DNA from: Cladopsammia gracilis
Taxonomy: Eukaryota; Cnidaria; Anthozoa; Scleractinia; Dendrophylliidae
DNA length: 64,000 nt
Direction: 5' to 3'
Assembly (NCBI GenBank): GCA_022457155.1
Contig: JAJGOT010000358.1
Span: forward strand, 685,501 to 749,500
Each line of letters begins with the position of its first letter. The first letter of the stretch is position 1. Both the position numbers and the translations under genes were made by a program. Below, in pieces: positions 56,401 to 64,000 of this stretch. The notes beneath the pieces are model-generated. The model did no database searches. It was not told the DNA's origin and worked only from the letters and a program-made list of their open reading frames with translations.

Positions 56401-59400
56401 TTACCATTCAACTATTCCATATACATAGAGTTGATTCTTAAAATAACTTTCTAGGGGTGATAGGCACTTTAAGAGTGGATGTATTGATCCTCCTCAGTGT
56501 ACAGTACTGAACTGTTATGAAACACCTTATATATTCCATCTCTTATAAGCCCCACTCACTATTAATATCCCTCCCTCCCACGAAACTACGAAAAACTGGC
56601 AGTATTTTCTTGATGTTTTACAACTTTCTTATCACGTTTTGTATTCAGTACAGTACGCACAGTTTCTCGAAAATTTTAATTAAGCCACACTCCAACCTCC
56701 CCCCCCCCCCCCCCCCCCTCCAATCTAGAAACCCCAAGCAGTTCCCTATAACATTGGTTGGCATTATTCCACTACGATCAATTCCATTTACTAAAAAAAA
56801 TAAATAAATTACGCAACATCGACATCAACACGACATTATACCGTGTTAACATTTTCATGTTCTTTTATTGACCTTACTTATTATGTTACTATAAATAGTT
56901 ATCGAAATCAGTCTTCTAACCAGTTATAAGGTTGATGAGACAGACTCTTCAAATACAAATTATGTCTGAAGTCTTATTGTGCTGTTAAAACCAAGTGTTA
57001 CACGACTACCGCTGTTTACTGAAATTTTCAGATGTTCAAGGAAATTAAACAAGGTTCCACGAGATTCAATATAGGTGCCGATCAAATTTGCGAGACATGC
57101 TTCAATGCACGACTTATAAAGGTGAGAATGTGATATTATATTAATTAATTATCATAAGTAGATCTTTCCTATCATCAAACAATTGTGACAGGTTAGTCAA
57201 ACAAAGGTGTGTAAATGGCCATGTGCAAATAGCGCATCATTAATCACCGACGTATGAAGGTAGGACAATAAAAAATGGACAGTATTTTACTAAATGCAAG
57301 ATGGAAACATTAGCGCCCTTTTTTTCTCAAGGCTGCCAGGGAACGCTTAATAAGCAAATTTTGGAAAAAGGGTTATATGAAATATACAAAATATACATGC
57401 ATGGGTATTTTCAATGATTTGCTGCTATTGTGACGGGACATGACGTCATAAGCAGCGTTAAGTCAAACCATTTTTGAATGACAATGCATCATTTCACCCT
57501 TATTCGACGATAAGAGAACATATATAACGATACAAAAAAAAACAGCGAAACATTTAATGATATCATACATTACGAATTTTAGCTGCAGCCAAGATGGCCG
57601 CGAGTATAAATGACGTCACGGATCCCTACCGACGCGCATACTATGAAAGTGTAATGCCGCAAAACCCCAAGGGGATACCACAATCCCCCGCTTCCCCCCA
57701 CCCTGGGACGACGGTTGGGGTATTTGTTTTCAGGTATGGTCGAAAGTTAATATGCGCATGGTGTGAAACTCCTTTGGTTTAATGTAATTGATCCCTGGTT
57801 AAAATAGTGGCCTTGGTTTCTTAGTAAATAACTAATTGCAGTTGTGAAGAAAAAAAATCCCAAGAAGTTTCGATTTGTAACGCCATTAGGCCATCAAACC
57901 AGGACTAGTATTAAGTACTGCCCGTTTAGCGCGCATAGTATCGGTTTCTGGTACATTTTGTCAGGTTTATAGTGTGTACTACTCATTACTGATCAATGAT
58001 ATTTTAACAGATGTACATTGAGCTTTATGGCCCCGAGGAACAACCAAGAACCGTTTCGGATAAAGTCCATCTCAGAGTCCGCCATCTAAGCAAGGCTTAT
58101 TTTCGCGCGGGCGATGGTAAAATCAAGTCCTATCATCAGCCACTAACGAATTACCGGGATCTCAAGTTTGACCGTTTTACAATCTCAGACGAAGCAAAGT
58201 GTCGATCACGCAAGAAAGAGGAAAAATCTAGTAAGCAATCCTGAAAATCACATGTCACAATTGGTAATCACGTAATTCCAGGAAATCAAAAGATTTTCTC
58301 AAGACCAACATGATGATGCTAAAAGGACAGTTGCCATAGAGATGGCTTATGTCGCTAATAGAAAATATGTTAATTATTTATTTCATAAATTTTCGAAACC
58401 GTCACTGGTTTAATGCATCCAAAATTACATACGTTTAAATTTGGCGCCATGCTTTCTTTCCCAGTCCTGTCTGGATATGGCTAACTTTTATATGCTATTT
58501 ATAATTTTTCCAACACATTTAAAAAAATAAACAATAAGTTCAAACAGAATGTTATATGAAGAAAATTAATGATCCTTGAAGCAATTGCAAAGAAGCCCGA
58601 AGATTCTTGTTGAGTCCCTACTTTTTTAGAGCTTCTTTGCAATTGCGTTGCAAAATACAACTGCGAGGATTATTTCTTCAAGTTAAATTCTGTATCCTTA
58701 GTTCATATATGATTCATTCGTATGCTTTATTTGTCATATTGTTTTAGCGTTGCACTTCTGCGTCAATGAAGATGACACTCGACTGGAACCGATGTGCAGC
58801 CATTCATTAAACGGACTAACAGGAAACGGTATTATCTTGGGGAAGGAGGAATGTACAAGCCCTTCTGGCTATTACGAGCTTAAGATTCCTGTGAACACGA
58901 AACTGGAGTGTTCGGATCCTAAGATGCGAGACAAAAATTGCAAAGATCTTGACGTAAGTTATCTCATTGTTATTCTCCTGGGCCGAGTTGTTCAATGCCT
59001 GATTAGCACTAATCTAATAAACAGTCAACAGAACATATGAGTTATCATGGTTATTAACACTGGAAACAATAGCAGCAGCAGCATCAACATCATTAGGGGC
59101 ACCGGCATCTTTATTTGTTGCAGCATCATAAGCATCAGCATTGGCATTAACATCGTCACCATGATGTCACCATCACAATTTATAAAATCACCATCACTTG
59201 TTGTATTATTACAAAACAAAATACAGCATACAACATTAAACACTTAATGACTGGTCCCGAGGGAAACAGTGAATTTTGTTTCCCGAGAATCTCGATGTCT
59301 CCCGAGACGAAGTCGAGGGAACATCGAGATTCGAGGGAAACAAAATTCACTTTTTCCCGAGGGATCAGTCATTAAGTGATTTGTTACATAGCAACAAAAA

Positions 59401-60436
59401 AAAAACACAAGACAAGACAGTTTGAAAAACGCGCCGAGCACTCGATCCATCATAATCATGCCACCTTTTGTCACAGTCTGATCACGGTCTGATCACGTGC
59501 GCTAGCGGGCAACAGTGCAATGTTACCCTCTGACGTCAAAATTGTTGCCCGGTTTCGCAAATGTTGCCCGCTTAGCACCATTGGCGGGAAACAGTTTGTT
59601 TGTTAGATGTCATGTGACGATGAATCAACCAATAAACACGCGCGTTGTATTGACAAAAACTCCAGCTATATAACAAATAATATTACAAGGGATGTATAAC
59701 GGGGATTTTAACATTTTTTGTGGAATGAATTATTAGTTGTTTTTTCTTCCAAGCTCCTTTACAGTTGCTTAAATTGCAAACACAACAACGAGGATCAATC
59801 ATTTGTTCACTTTTCATTCTCTATCGGAAGTTCGTATATGATAAATCCATATACCTTATTTGTAATTGTAATAAACTCTGTTAAATGCGCATGGCATCAA
59901 AATTATCAAATATAATCCGTTAAATAGACGTTATCCGTCGAACTATGAATGGACTATTTTGCTAATGTTGTGTTCCCAGTGCATCTTGGGTAGTTCTAGT
60001 CCTTTGTGGGGGCAAACGGCCAAAATTAAAATTTCAAATTACCTGCCAAACTGGTCGTTTGCCCCCACAAAGGACTGGAACTACCCTAGATGCACTGGGA
60101 ACACAACATTAGCAAAATAGTCTTTACATGAACATGACATGTTCGTGCAATGTTCATGTAATTAACTTGAGGACTGGAATCAAAACTGTCAAATGTAATA
60201 CGTTAAATAAAAATTATTCGTCCAACTATTAGACATCAGAGTGATTCGCCTTTTTTCTTTTTCTTAAAATTGCGTCCATTGTAACCTATTCTCTTTGCTT
60301 TCCATTATTGTAGCTGGCAAAGTTCACTAAAATGAACGTTTGGGTGCATTACATTTACTGGTCAAGGAAGTACCCCAAGAATCAAGACGATCCTGTATGC
60401 AGTGATGTCCAGAAAGATTTATCAGTAGATAATTAA
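32644..60436 (+). CDS. Gene B: secreted CTLD / F5/8C / Gly-rich / helical mosaic protein (22 exons)
   Basis: Exons: 32644-32731, 33002-33385, 33819-33866, 35973-36301, 37413-37554, 38411-38545, 38997-39145, 39567-39756, 41466-41578, 42222-42399, 44340-44459, 44910-45065, 46872-47099, 49171-49364, 50800-50907, 51371-51724, 52479-52725, 54635-54969, 57032-57121, 58011-58230, 58748-58953 and 60314-60436. The total is 4137 nt, about 1378 residues. Predicted layout: signal peptide 1-22, C-type lectin domain ~31-156, Pro-rich linker ~158-173, F5/8C domain ~174-329, unique region ~331-465, Gly-rich ~466-680, helical body ~690-1166, Cys-containing C-terminus ~1167-1378. The first two domains usually bind glycans or membranes; the rest is unrecognised. 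The product is probably extracellular. Start choice: two adjacent ATGs precede a clean signal peptide. TTTTCATAG just upstream could be an acceptor, so a non-coding 5' exon is likely. Confidence 0.87.
33002..33385 (+). CDS. Gene B exon 2, C-type lectin domain
   Basis: A complete CTLD in one phase 1-1 exon. It shows CLANSCYII, CKKQGGDLVSMET, the WHIGL signature (WIGL box) and a terminal YICE. The usual EPN loop reads NEPSGDG and the WND position reads FND. The inner disulfide Cys pair (C2/C3) is absent, so Ca2+-dependent sugar binding is uncertain. Confidence 0.9.
33573..33699 (+). pseudogene. Degenerate duplicate of part of the CTLD exon
   Basis: Lies in intron 2. Its frame reads INSEIQQVTIPQANE, stop, HISLKN, stop, and then NGKPLTS, matching INSEIQQITLPRANE and NGKPLT of the active CTLD exon. 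Stops and a frame shift show it is not used. It is a tandem exon-duplication relic. Confidence 0.8.
33819..33866 (+). CDS. Gene B exon 3, short Pro-rich linker
   Basis: A 48-nt exon, phase 1-1, acceptor TCTAACAG, donor GGTAATC. It encodes VKPTKQPGPVSPGVLA, a flexible linker between the lectin and discoidin modules. It is the least certain exon because there is no paralogue copy to compare, but it keeps frame and has good splice sites. Confidence 0.7.
34203..34370. mobile_element. Foldback MITE, copy 1
   Basis: Arms share TCATTTCCGGGTTGC, CCTCTCTATCAAAGCGAGGC and their inverses around a short AT-rich centre. In gene B intron 3. Confidence 0.85.
35973..36301 (+). CDS. Gene B exon 4, F5/8 type C domain, first part
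   Basis: Acceptor ACTTGCAG, donor AAGGTAATA, phase 1 to 0. It opens with CRNPLGVEDG and contains QWLQIDLG, ATQGR, WVKTYKLQYSDDG and FYREQ, the signature positions of the discoidin/coagulation-factor fold. Confidence 0.9.
37413..37554 (+). CDS. Gene B exon 5, F5/8 type C domain, second part
   Basis: Acceptor TTTCTTAG, donor GAAGTGAGA, phase 0 to 1. VFSGNTDQDTVVTHDL, PYIRFRPVTW and the closing MRVELYGC complete the domain. The closing Cys pairs with the first Cys of exon 4 in this family. Confidence 0.9.
37905..38345 (-). mobile_element. LINE 3' fragment, minus strand
   Basis: The reverse complement encodes FEVAAPSLWNTLPRNIRD then INKFKQLLKTYLFK, with a frameshift upstream. In gene B intron 5. 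Confidence 0.7.
38411..38545 (+). CDS. Gene B exon 6, unique region
   Basis: Phase 1-1, acceptor TTTTTTTCAG, donor GGTAAAA. It encodes VVYKWKHCATGQWNNPTN and a Thr/Pro-rich end. No family recognised. Confidence 0.78.
38701..38729. repeat. (TTG)n microsatellite
   Basis: About nine TTG units in gene B intron 6. Confidence 0.9.
38997..39145 (+). CDS. Gene B exon 7, unique region
   Basis: Phase 1 to 0, acceptor TTTAAG, donor GAGGTAGTA. It encodes HYQALGRTINARYLKERF and an acidic helix ending DIYADIFYVE. No family recognised. Confidence 0.78.
39567..39756 (+). CDS. Gene B exon 8, beta-strand then Gly loop
   Basis: Phase 0 to 1, acceptor TTATAG, donor GGTAGGT. Strand-like IVVFYGIKKIKIYAREIV is followed by GDGTDGEDGKNGLEGPQ. 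It is the first of at least three strand-plus-Gly-loop units. Confidence 0.82.
40276..40518. mobile_element. Foldback MITE, GGTTTTCACTAG ends
   Basis: CTGGTTTTCACTAGGACATAAGCA and TGCTTATGTTCTAGTGAAAA close it; ATAAGCA/TGCTTAT is repeated inside. In gene B intron 8. Confidence 0.75.
41466..41578 (+). CDS. Gene B exon 9, glycine-rich
   Basis: Phase 1 to 0, acceptor CTTTCAG, donor GTAAGT. VDIVCDAINGKFHVSSKGG then GHKAQNGGDGRPG. Partner of gene A exon a1. Confidence 0.88.
41866..42118. mobile_element. TTAA-type MITE, family 3 fragment with telomere-like repeats
   Basis: Contains ATTAGATGTAAAATACTTCC and ends CATCCGAGGGTTAA; C-runs flank three CCCTAA units near 42058-42074. In gene B intron 9. 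Confidence 0.55.
42222..42399 (+). CDS. Gene B exon 10, Cys/Trp segment then Gly loop
   Basis: Long pyrimidine tract before the acceptor; donor GGTAAAG; phase 0 to 1. LWCQLGAYWRF, a basic helix and RRGGDGKRGGNAGTP. Partner of gene A exon a2. The donor is followed within about 15 nt by a LINE fragment. Confidence 0.87.
42410..42675 (+). mobile_element. LINE 3' fragment
   Basis: Encodes GDRIFTVSTCPLWNAPPSKT then TSAIFFRKYILKEFLN, a LINE C-terminal motif. Begins about 10 nt beyond the donor of gene B exon 10. Confidence 0.65.
42675..43082. repeat. Long trinucleotide array (CTA/CTG/CCG)
   Basis: About 400 nt of CTA units with CTG and finally CCG/CCA variants. It makes the poly-Val/Ala ORF on the minus strand. 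Confidence 0.97.
43084..44200 (+). mobile_element. Broken LINE reverse transcriptase
   Basis: Frames at 43271-43699 and 43647-43988 together carry GLITPIYKSGDKSDPTNYRG, QIGFLAENRTADHV, CFVDFRKAFDSVW and SRGIRQGCILNPPLFNLYIN, typical of non-LTR reverse transcriptase. The FADD-type catalytic box does not follow; the next part (about 44004-44180) holds the C-terminal CPLCKSNQVENETHFL zinc knuckle. Frameshifted and internally deleted. In gene B intron 10. Confidence 0.85.
44340..44459 (+). CDS. Gene B exon 11, beta-strand plus Gly loop
   Basis: Phase 1-1, acceptor TTTATAG, donor GGTTAGT. GKAGSVTLHYRKLNGLLKSK, then Cys and a Gly/Asn-rich loop. Partner of a3; the acceptor lies only 50-60 nt past the CTA/ACC repeats of intron 10. 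Confidence 0.87.
44676..44820. mobile_element. Foldback MITE, copy 2
   Basis: Same family as 34203-34370: GCCATTTCCGAGTTGC, CCTCTCTATCAAAGCGAGGC and inverses. In gene B intron 11. Confidence 0.85.
44910..45065 (+). CDS. Gene B exon 12, fast-diverging Gly/Cys exon
   Basis: Phase 1-1, acceptor ATTTCAG, donor CGTAAGG. GGTGGAGVPGRRC, an acidic middle, WQCTEIRPRPG. Partner of a4, with the two Cys and the flanking Gly runs retained. Confidence 0.86.
45489..45630. mobile_element. Foldback with CTCGGCTGCGCCTCG centre
   Basis: ATCAAACACTCGAAACAGTG and its inverse flank AAACTCGGCTGCGCCTCG. In gene B intron 12. Confidence 0.7.
45640..46860. other. Rest of gene B intron 12, nothing recognised
   Basis: AT-rich, with a T-run near 46215 and no recognisable element or exon. 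Confidence 0.45.
46872..47099 (+). CDS. Gene B exon 13, start of the helical body
   Basis: Phase 1-1, acceptor TTCACAG, donor GGTAAGC. Ser/Arg-rich linker, then QLLLIIRRQAVDLLLADKND. Partner of a5. Confidence 0.9.
47519..48893. mobile_element. Non-autonomous DNA element with ~60-bp terminal inverted repeats
   Basis: Left GTGACCCTCCACAGGAAAAC...GAACGCACGCACACGG is matched inverted at 48833-48893. The interior also repeats ACACGGT. No transposase frame. Confidence 0.75.
49171..49364 (+). CDS. Gene B exon 14, helical body
   Basis: Phase 1 to 0, acceptor TTTTTAG, donor GTAAGA. KGFDIFGKSTFFVPLIKWE then a charged helix ending NFQQ. Partner of a6. Confidence 0.9.
49928..50085. repeat. Tandem plus inverted repeat (GTGGTCAGTGAGGTGGAACAG)
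   Basis: Two to three direct units, about 38 nt apart, then one inverted unit. In gene B intron 14. Confidence 0.8.
50385..50445. repeat. (AAT)n microsatellite
   Basis: Imperfect then perfect AAT units; makes a poly-Asn ORF. Confidence 0.9.
50800..50907 (+). CDS. Gene B exon 15, short helix
   Basis: Phase 0-0, acceptor TTTGCAG, donor CAGGTATTT. QQVKAEKDRLIQARVVDESEK. Partner of a7. Confidence 0.88.
51371..51724 (+). CDS. Gene B exon 16, helical body
   Basis: Phase 0-0, acceptor CCCTGCAG, donor CAGGTACAC, 118 codons. AIVEAEREMSDTLKRIYLS, MLQGVTGFGNSI and AKKWLQFGKYKPL. Nine codons shorter than a8 because the acidic insert is missing. Confidence 0.91.
52479..52725 (+). CDS. Gene B exon 17, helical body (most conserved)
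   Basis: Phase 0 to 1, acceptor TTTATAG, donor AGGTTTGG. EDLVCLLEEASRPRD, AALKAEIESYFIL and KVMDLDNGIG. Partner of a9. Confidence 0.92.
53946..54350. mobile_element. TTAA-type MITE, family 1, inverted shortened copy
   Basis: TTAACACTATTTTGCCTGGG at the left and TAGGCAATATAGGGTTAA at the right, in the opposite sense to 1946-2553. C-run near 54302-54319. In gene B intron 17. Confidence 0.7.
54635..54969 (+). CDS. Gene B exon 18, helical body
   Basis: Phase 1 to 0, acceptor AATAAG, donor CAGGTAGTT. ELERSFMENLYNLHKALGF, ASESAFGTGKLNGAVELTK, KWSFDNVKDKQ. Partner of a10, same length. Confidence 0.92.
55313..55902. mobile_element. TTAA-type MITE, family 3, inverted copy
   Basis: AATCTTCGGACGTACAC at the left, TAGTACTTCCGAAGGTTAA at the right, and the family's GTGACGTCATCCAAAATGG core. 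In gene B intron 18. Confidence 0.72.
56008..56475. mobile_element. Foldback element, ~470 nt
   Basis: Long arms (TTAAAGTGCCTATCACC..., CATCTAATTAGCATTTTG and inverses) with a GGTTGACGTCATCTAAT core. In gene B intron 18, next to the MITE at 55313. Confidence 0.8.
57032..57121 (+). CDS. Gene B exon 19, CxxC exon
   Basis: Phase 0-0, 30 codons, acceptor TTTTCAG, donor AAGGTGAGA. FNIGADQICETCFNARL keeps the CxxC of a11. Confidence 0.88.
57420..57740. mobile_element. TTAA-type MITE, family 3, internal/right fragment
   Basis: Contains CATGACGTCATAAGCAGC, CCAAGATGGCCGC and CCCAAGGGG...GACGGTTGGGGTAT, matching internal and right parts of family 3. In gene B intron 19. Confidence 0.55.
58011..58230 (+). 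CDS. Gene B exon 20, C-terminal beta-rich region
   Basis: Phase 0 to 1, acceptor TTAACAG, donor AGTAAGC. MYIELYGPEEQP, VHLRVRHLSKAYFRAGDG, LKFDRFTIS, then a basic tail. Partner of a12. Confidence 0.9.
58748..58953 (+). CDS. Gene B exon 21, Cys-rich C-terminal region
   Basis: Phase 1 to 0, acceptor GTTTTAG, donor GACGTAAGT. FCVNEDDTRLEPMCSHSLNG, EECTSPSGYYELKIP, KNCKDLD. Every Cys of a13 is retained. Confidence 0.92.
59241..59378. mobile_element. Foldback element, CACTTAATGACTGGTCCCGAGGG
   Basis: About 60-nt arms around TCCCGAGACGAAGTCGAGGGA. In the last gene B intron. Confidence 0.85.
59952..60122. mobile_element. Foldback element, GACTATTTTGCTAATGTTG
   Basis: About 75-nt arms (GTGTTCCCAGTGCATCT..., CCTTTGTGGGGGCAAACG and inverses), ending about 190 nt before the last exon of gene B. 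Confidence 0.85.
60314..60436 (+). CDS. Gene B exon 22, terminal exon with stop
   Basis: Acceptor ATTGTAG. KFTKMNVWVHYIYWSRKYP, VCSDVQKDLSVDN, stop TAA at 60434-60436. Partner of a14. Confidence 0.9.
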   Translation: MAKFTKMNVWVHYIYWSRKYPKNQDDPVCSDVQKDLSVDN

Positions 60437-63400
60437 CTCCCTGATTTTCCAGATAAACCGCGCATTCATTTTCTTCCATTATTGATATTTCTATGTCAAT
60501 TTGCTGATGCATAAATACCGTATATATGAAATAGAATTATTTGCATGTTTTATTTTCTGTGTTTTTGCTGCACTTAGAAGTTTGTATGTTCCAATATGTG
60601 ATCGTACAAAGTTTGACTCTTCACTTAGCTGCTCACTTTTTTGTTGCAAAATATCACTTTATCTAGAAGCAAAACAGTTTGTAGATAAGTAACTTGAAGT
60701 AACTAATAATCTGCTTTTTTGTCACAAATGTGACTGTAAAGGTTTAGATCCATTTTAGGGTAAAAATGCATGACAGATTACTAAGGCACGCACGCAATGA
60801 AAGATACTTGTTGCCTCCCACTTTTAAATTTTATGATCGTCTTGTAAATTGGACAAATTCATCAAAATAGGACCAAAACAATGACTCAAGCTTGAAACAT
60901 TACATTTTTCAATAGTAATAAAATTCCTTACATACAATGTAACGTGACATAAATCACTGTTGGTTTTATACATAATTAGAGAAATGAGTTTCAGCCATTG
61001 ATTTCGCGGTTTGCAGACGTTTACTCCTGATTGGAAATGCCTGGTGACTTCCCATTCATAGTGCACCGCCATATGTAAAATTAACTACAGAAGTATCATC
61101 TAATACAACAATAGGTATCAGAATAGTTGAGGTGTTAATTATACCGCTCATGTTTTTAATTCCAGCAAAATAATTCTACTCAACTCGGTTGTATAATCAC
61201 CCATCAAGCAAACGAAATAAAAGTTACATTGCAGATAAAAAGTCGTTTAATTTTCGTTTACTTTATTTCCATAAAGGTGGCCTTTTGTAACTTGTCATTT
61301 GTGCGTGTATGCTATTTGAAACTATGATCAATTTCCTTTCATGGCAACAATATTTTGACAGCCACGTGTTTTCTTTAAATTTGCATTATTTACCCTCAAA
61401 TAAAGACACGCTTATCGTTATAACTCATACACTTTTATATAATGTAGCGTTTAATTATTGCTCAAATGTATTTATTGGTTCAAATCTTGTTTGTTGAGAC
61501 ATGAATGAAATAGTACGTTATAGGCGAACTACCGAAATGGTGGAACAATCCCATTGACTCCCAAACGCCCGAAACCGCCCGGGACGTGTGACGTCATTTC
61601 GATAGTACATTATCGGCGAACTACCGAAGTGGCGGAAGAATTCGCCAATTAAACCATTGACACCTCAAACGCCAACCAAAACATATATCACCTCAAATTT
61701 CAACCACAACATATATCACATACATATTTTTAGGAACGACACAAGCAAGCTAATAAATATGCCAGCAAGGACAATAATGATCTGTTAATCCATGTGGCAT
61801 CCATTTTCTTTCTTATCATTCTATTTCTATAATAAGTGTTTCTCAGGAAGAGAAGGACTCCAGGGGAAATGTAAATGAGTTGAGGCATTTGAGGTTTTTT
61901 TCGAGTAAATTAAAAATGTATATACATGTACATGCACCATATTTAGATATAAACAACAAAGAGCATGGTTTACACTATCAATAGTCAGGTTGATAGTCCA
62001 ATGCAATCCTTTTCTTCCCACCTGAAAATGCAACTGAATAGGAAACTCTGCTAGTGGGTCAGTCTTACTATCCAATCCAAACAAAAATATTTCACCATAC
62101 ATGAACATTTTAAGGCCACCTTTTGACAAAGGCTGGCAGACATAAATCATGATATGATTTATATGACATGTTTTATGCAGTTCAGTAGCAAGGATATATT
62201 TTCACTTGAGGAACAAATCCATTGACAACATAAGATAGTTGACCTTACTGCATAAAGCGGTGTCACTGCAATAAATAACTTTAATGACAAAAACCGCCAC
62301 TGCTCCCCCACTAGAATTCGAACTCGGGAGCTAAGAGCCTTCATTATGGCTCAGCAAAAGCATGCTAGTTGCTTGTGCCACATTAGGTCACAAATAATCT
62401 GCAGGATTTGATTTATATAATAAAATTATTTCAACTGTGTCCAGTACATACATGTACAGTACATACACTGTACATGTAAAGTTATATTTTTGGCTTGTTT
62501 ACACTTAAGGGTTTCACTGTGGTATCAGAGCTCACTTACAAAGGTAAACTTTTAATGAGTGTAAACGGCAACTAATACCTCAGTAAATGCCCCCAAAGAT
62601 AATAGAAATTTGATGTTGTAATTCCCTTGTGATCAGGCATGGTTTAGGTCGGTAACCGAGGTCAAAATGACAGATACATGCACTTGGGGTGGTATACCAT
62701 TTCACTTCCCATGGTGTTCAGATCACTTTATTTGACTGTATGTTAACAGCTTATTAGCTGTGCCACAAAATAATCCTTCACAAAAAAATCCTGGTTAAGC
62801 CTTCGATTCTTACGGCGGACAATCTGAAAGGTACATGTAAACTTGGCCATGACCATGCATGTCTAGCATGCCTTGTATTTCGTAATACAATTTGAGTTAT
62901 TACTAAAATCTAATAGCATGCATGTTTTTTTGAAATTCCAGCCAATTCAATTTGTTGCACTGGTAAGTCGAGTACTAGCATTGCACGATGGCAGTTTTAC
63001 TTAAGTAATTTGAGCCAGTTTAACCACTATACAAATGTACTAAGGTAAAGTAACTTGACCTCAGTAAATTGAAACCTTGGCAAGCGTTTAAGTGTAAACA
63101 CAACATTTTGTCAAACGAATTCGGTTCACGAAGACAAAATGTTTTTACTTGCTTTAAATCTGAAACATCAGCGGTCCAACAAAAATATCCATAATGTTTA
63201 CATGCACACAAACCATTATTTATAGCAGTAAATACTAGATTAAAAGCAAGGGTCCACTACAACCTTAGAGGTATAACACAACTCGCAAAACAAAGCAAGG
63301 CTGCAGATAATCTTTCATGTACAAGCTCATAGCGTTTATACCTTGTATATAACGATTGTATGTTAAAAGTATAATCAAATTCTGGAACTCATAATCTGTA

Positions 63401-64000
63401 TCATGACCAGTTAATTTCAAAGCAAAAACCGAAACGTTTCAACTTCCATGAAAACAGCGAACAATATATACATGTAAGCAACATGTATTTACATAACATG
63501 TAATTGTACCAAGACAAATATCAAATGCAGTATCGTTTTGTAATGTCATCTACAGTGTATACATGTACACCATAAATGTACTTCGAGAACCGATCGAGGT
63601 TAATATATTTTGACTTTGACAGGAGAACGAATGATGTTTCACCCCAACAAACTGTATAATAATTTAACATTAAACCATTCACTGCTGTGTAGAAATAATC
63701 ACACAGTCTTCTAATCGTACATGCATAAAGTCGAAGCGTTACAGTATTTAAGCTTACATGTAGCTTTAATACCGTACGCTATAGGCTTGGTTCGATTGTA
63801 AACCGCATTCCCGAATAAAAATAAACACTACAACGCTTTCTTTATAGTTTGTTAAGACACACTTGCAGTATACACATGTAAATCTGGCAAAACATGGTTA
63901 TAAAACGACAGCTTTCATGTTCTTTAATATTCCGGAATACGTTCAATCGAACGCCACCTCAAAGCTTCGTACATGACTAAAAATATAAAAGAAAAGATTG
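60437..64000. other. Downstream of gene B, no gene recognised
   Basis: Holds the candidate poly(A) signals, a direct repeat (TTATNGGCGAACTACCGAA, at about 61518 and 61611), many short ACATGTACA words, and a minus-strand tRNA-like module near 62290-62390 (TTCGAACTCGGGAG as inverse box B). The small ORFs match no family I know. Confidence 0.5.
60917..60922 (+). promoter_or_regulatory. Candidate poly(A) signal of gene B
   Basis: First AATAAA after the gene B stop, about 480 nt downstream. A second one lies near 61216. No transcript evidence. Confidence 0.4.

Noticed and set aside
61827..62150. 107-codon minus-strand ORF
   Set aside because: No recognisable motif, no splice partners and no paralogue support.

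Overview
The window looks like nuclear DNA of an anthozoan cnidarian, most likely a stony coral. This is inferred from AT-rich sequence, GT-AG introns of a few hundred to a few thousand bases, and the secreted lectin/discoidin modules. The repeat content agrees: Penelope-like GIY-YIG relics, tails of L2/CR1-like LINEs, many foldback MITEs and many microsatellites. Nothing prokaryotic is present. Almost all long single-frame ORFs are translated microsatellites, repeats or shadows; the real coding sequence is in short exons joined by GT-AG introns.

Two tandem paralogous genes on the + strand make up the coding content. Gene A (797-18550) enters the window part-way through: 14 exons are visible, ending at TAA, encoding the last ~891 residues. 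Gene B (32644-60436) appears complete: 22 exons and 4137 coding nt, for a ~1378-residue secreted protein. All 36 exons were found by comparing the two copies. Every junction keeps frame, every intron is GT-AG, and corresponding introns have the same phase. Gene B encodes, in order, a signal peptide, a C-type lectin domain, a short Pro-rich linker, an F5/8 type C (discoidin) domain, a unique region, a glycine-rich segment with beta-strand stretches, about 480 residues of mostly alpha-helical sequence that I do not recognise, and a Cys-containing C-terminal region. Gene A has the same architecture from the glycine-rich segment onward. I cannot assign a function. A secreted, carbohydrate- or surface-binding protein with a novel helical body is the most the sequence supports.

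The intergenic stretch (18551-32641) is mostly repeats: two Penelope-like relics, foldback elements and tRNA-like SINE modules. It also holds an orphan signal-peptide exon at 26863-26964 with a phase-1 donor compatible with gene B. The introns of both genes contain more elements. Several unrelated families have TTAA-CCC...GGG-TTAA ends (piggyBac-like MITEs), and there are many foldback MITEs. Intron 10 of gene B carries a broken LINE reverse transcriptase next to a long CTA/CTG array. Downstream of gene B (60437-64000) I see only a candidate poly(A) signal, a short direct repeat and a tRNA-like module.
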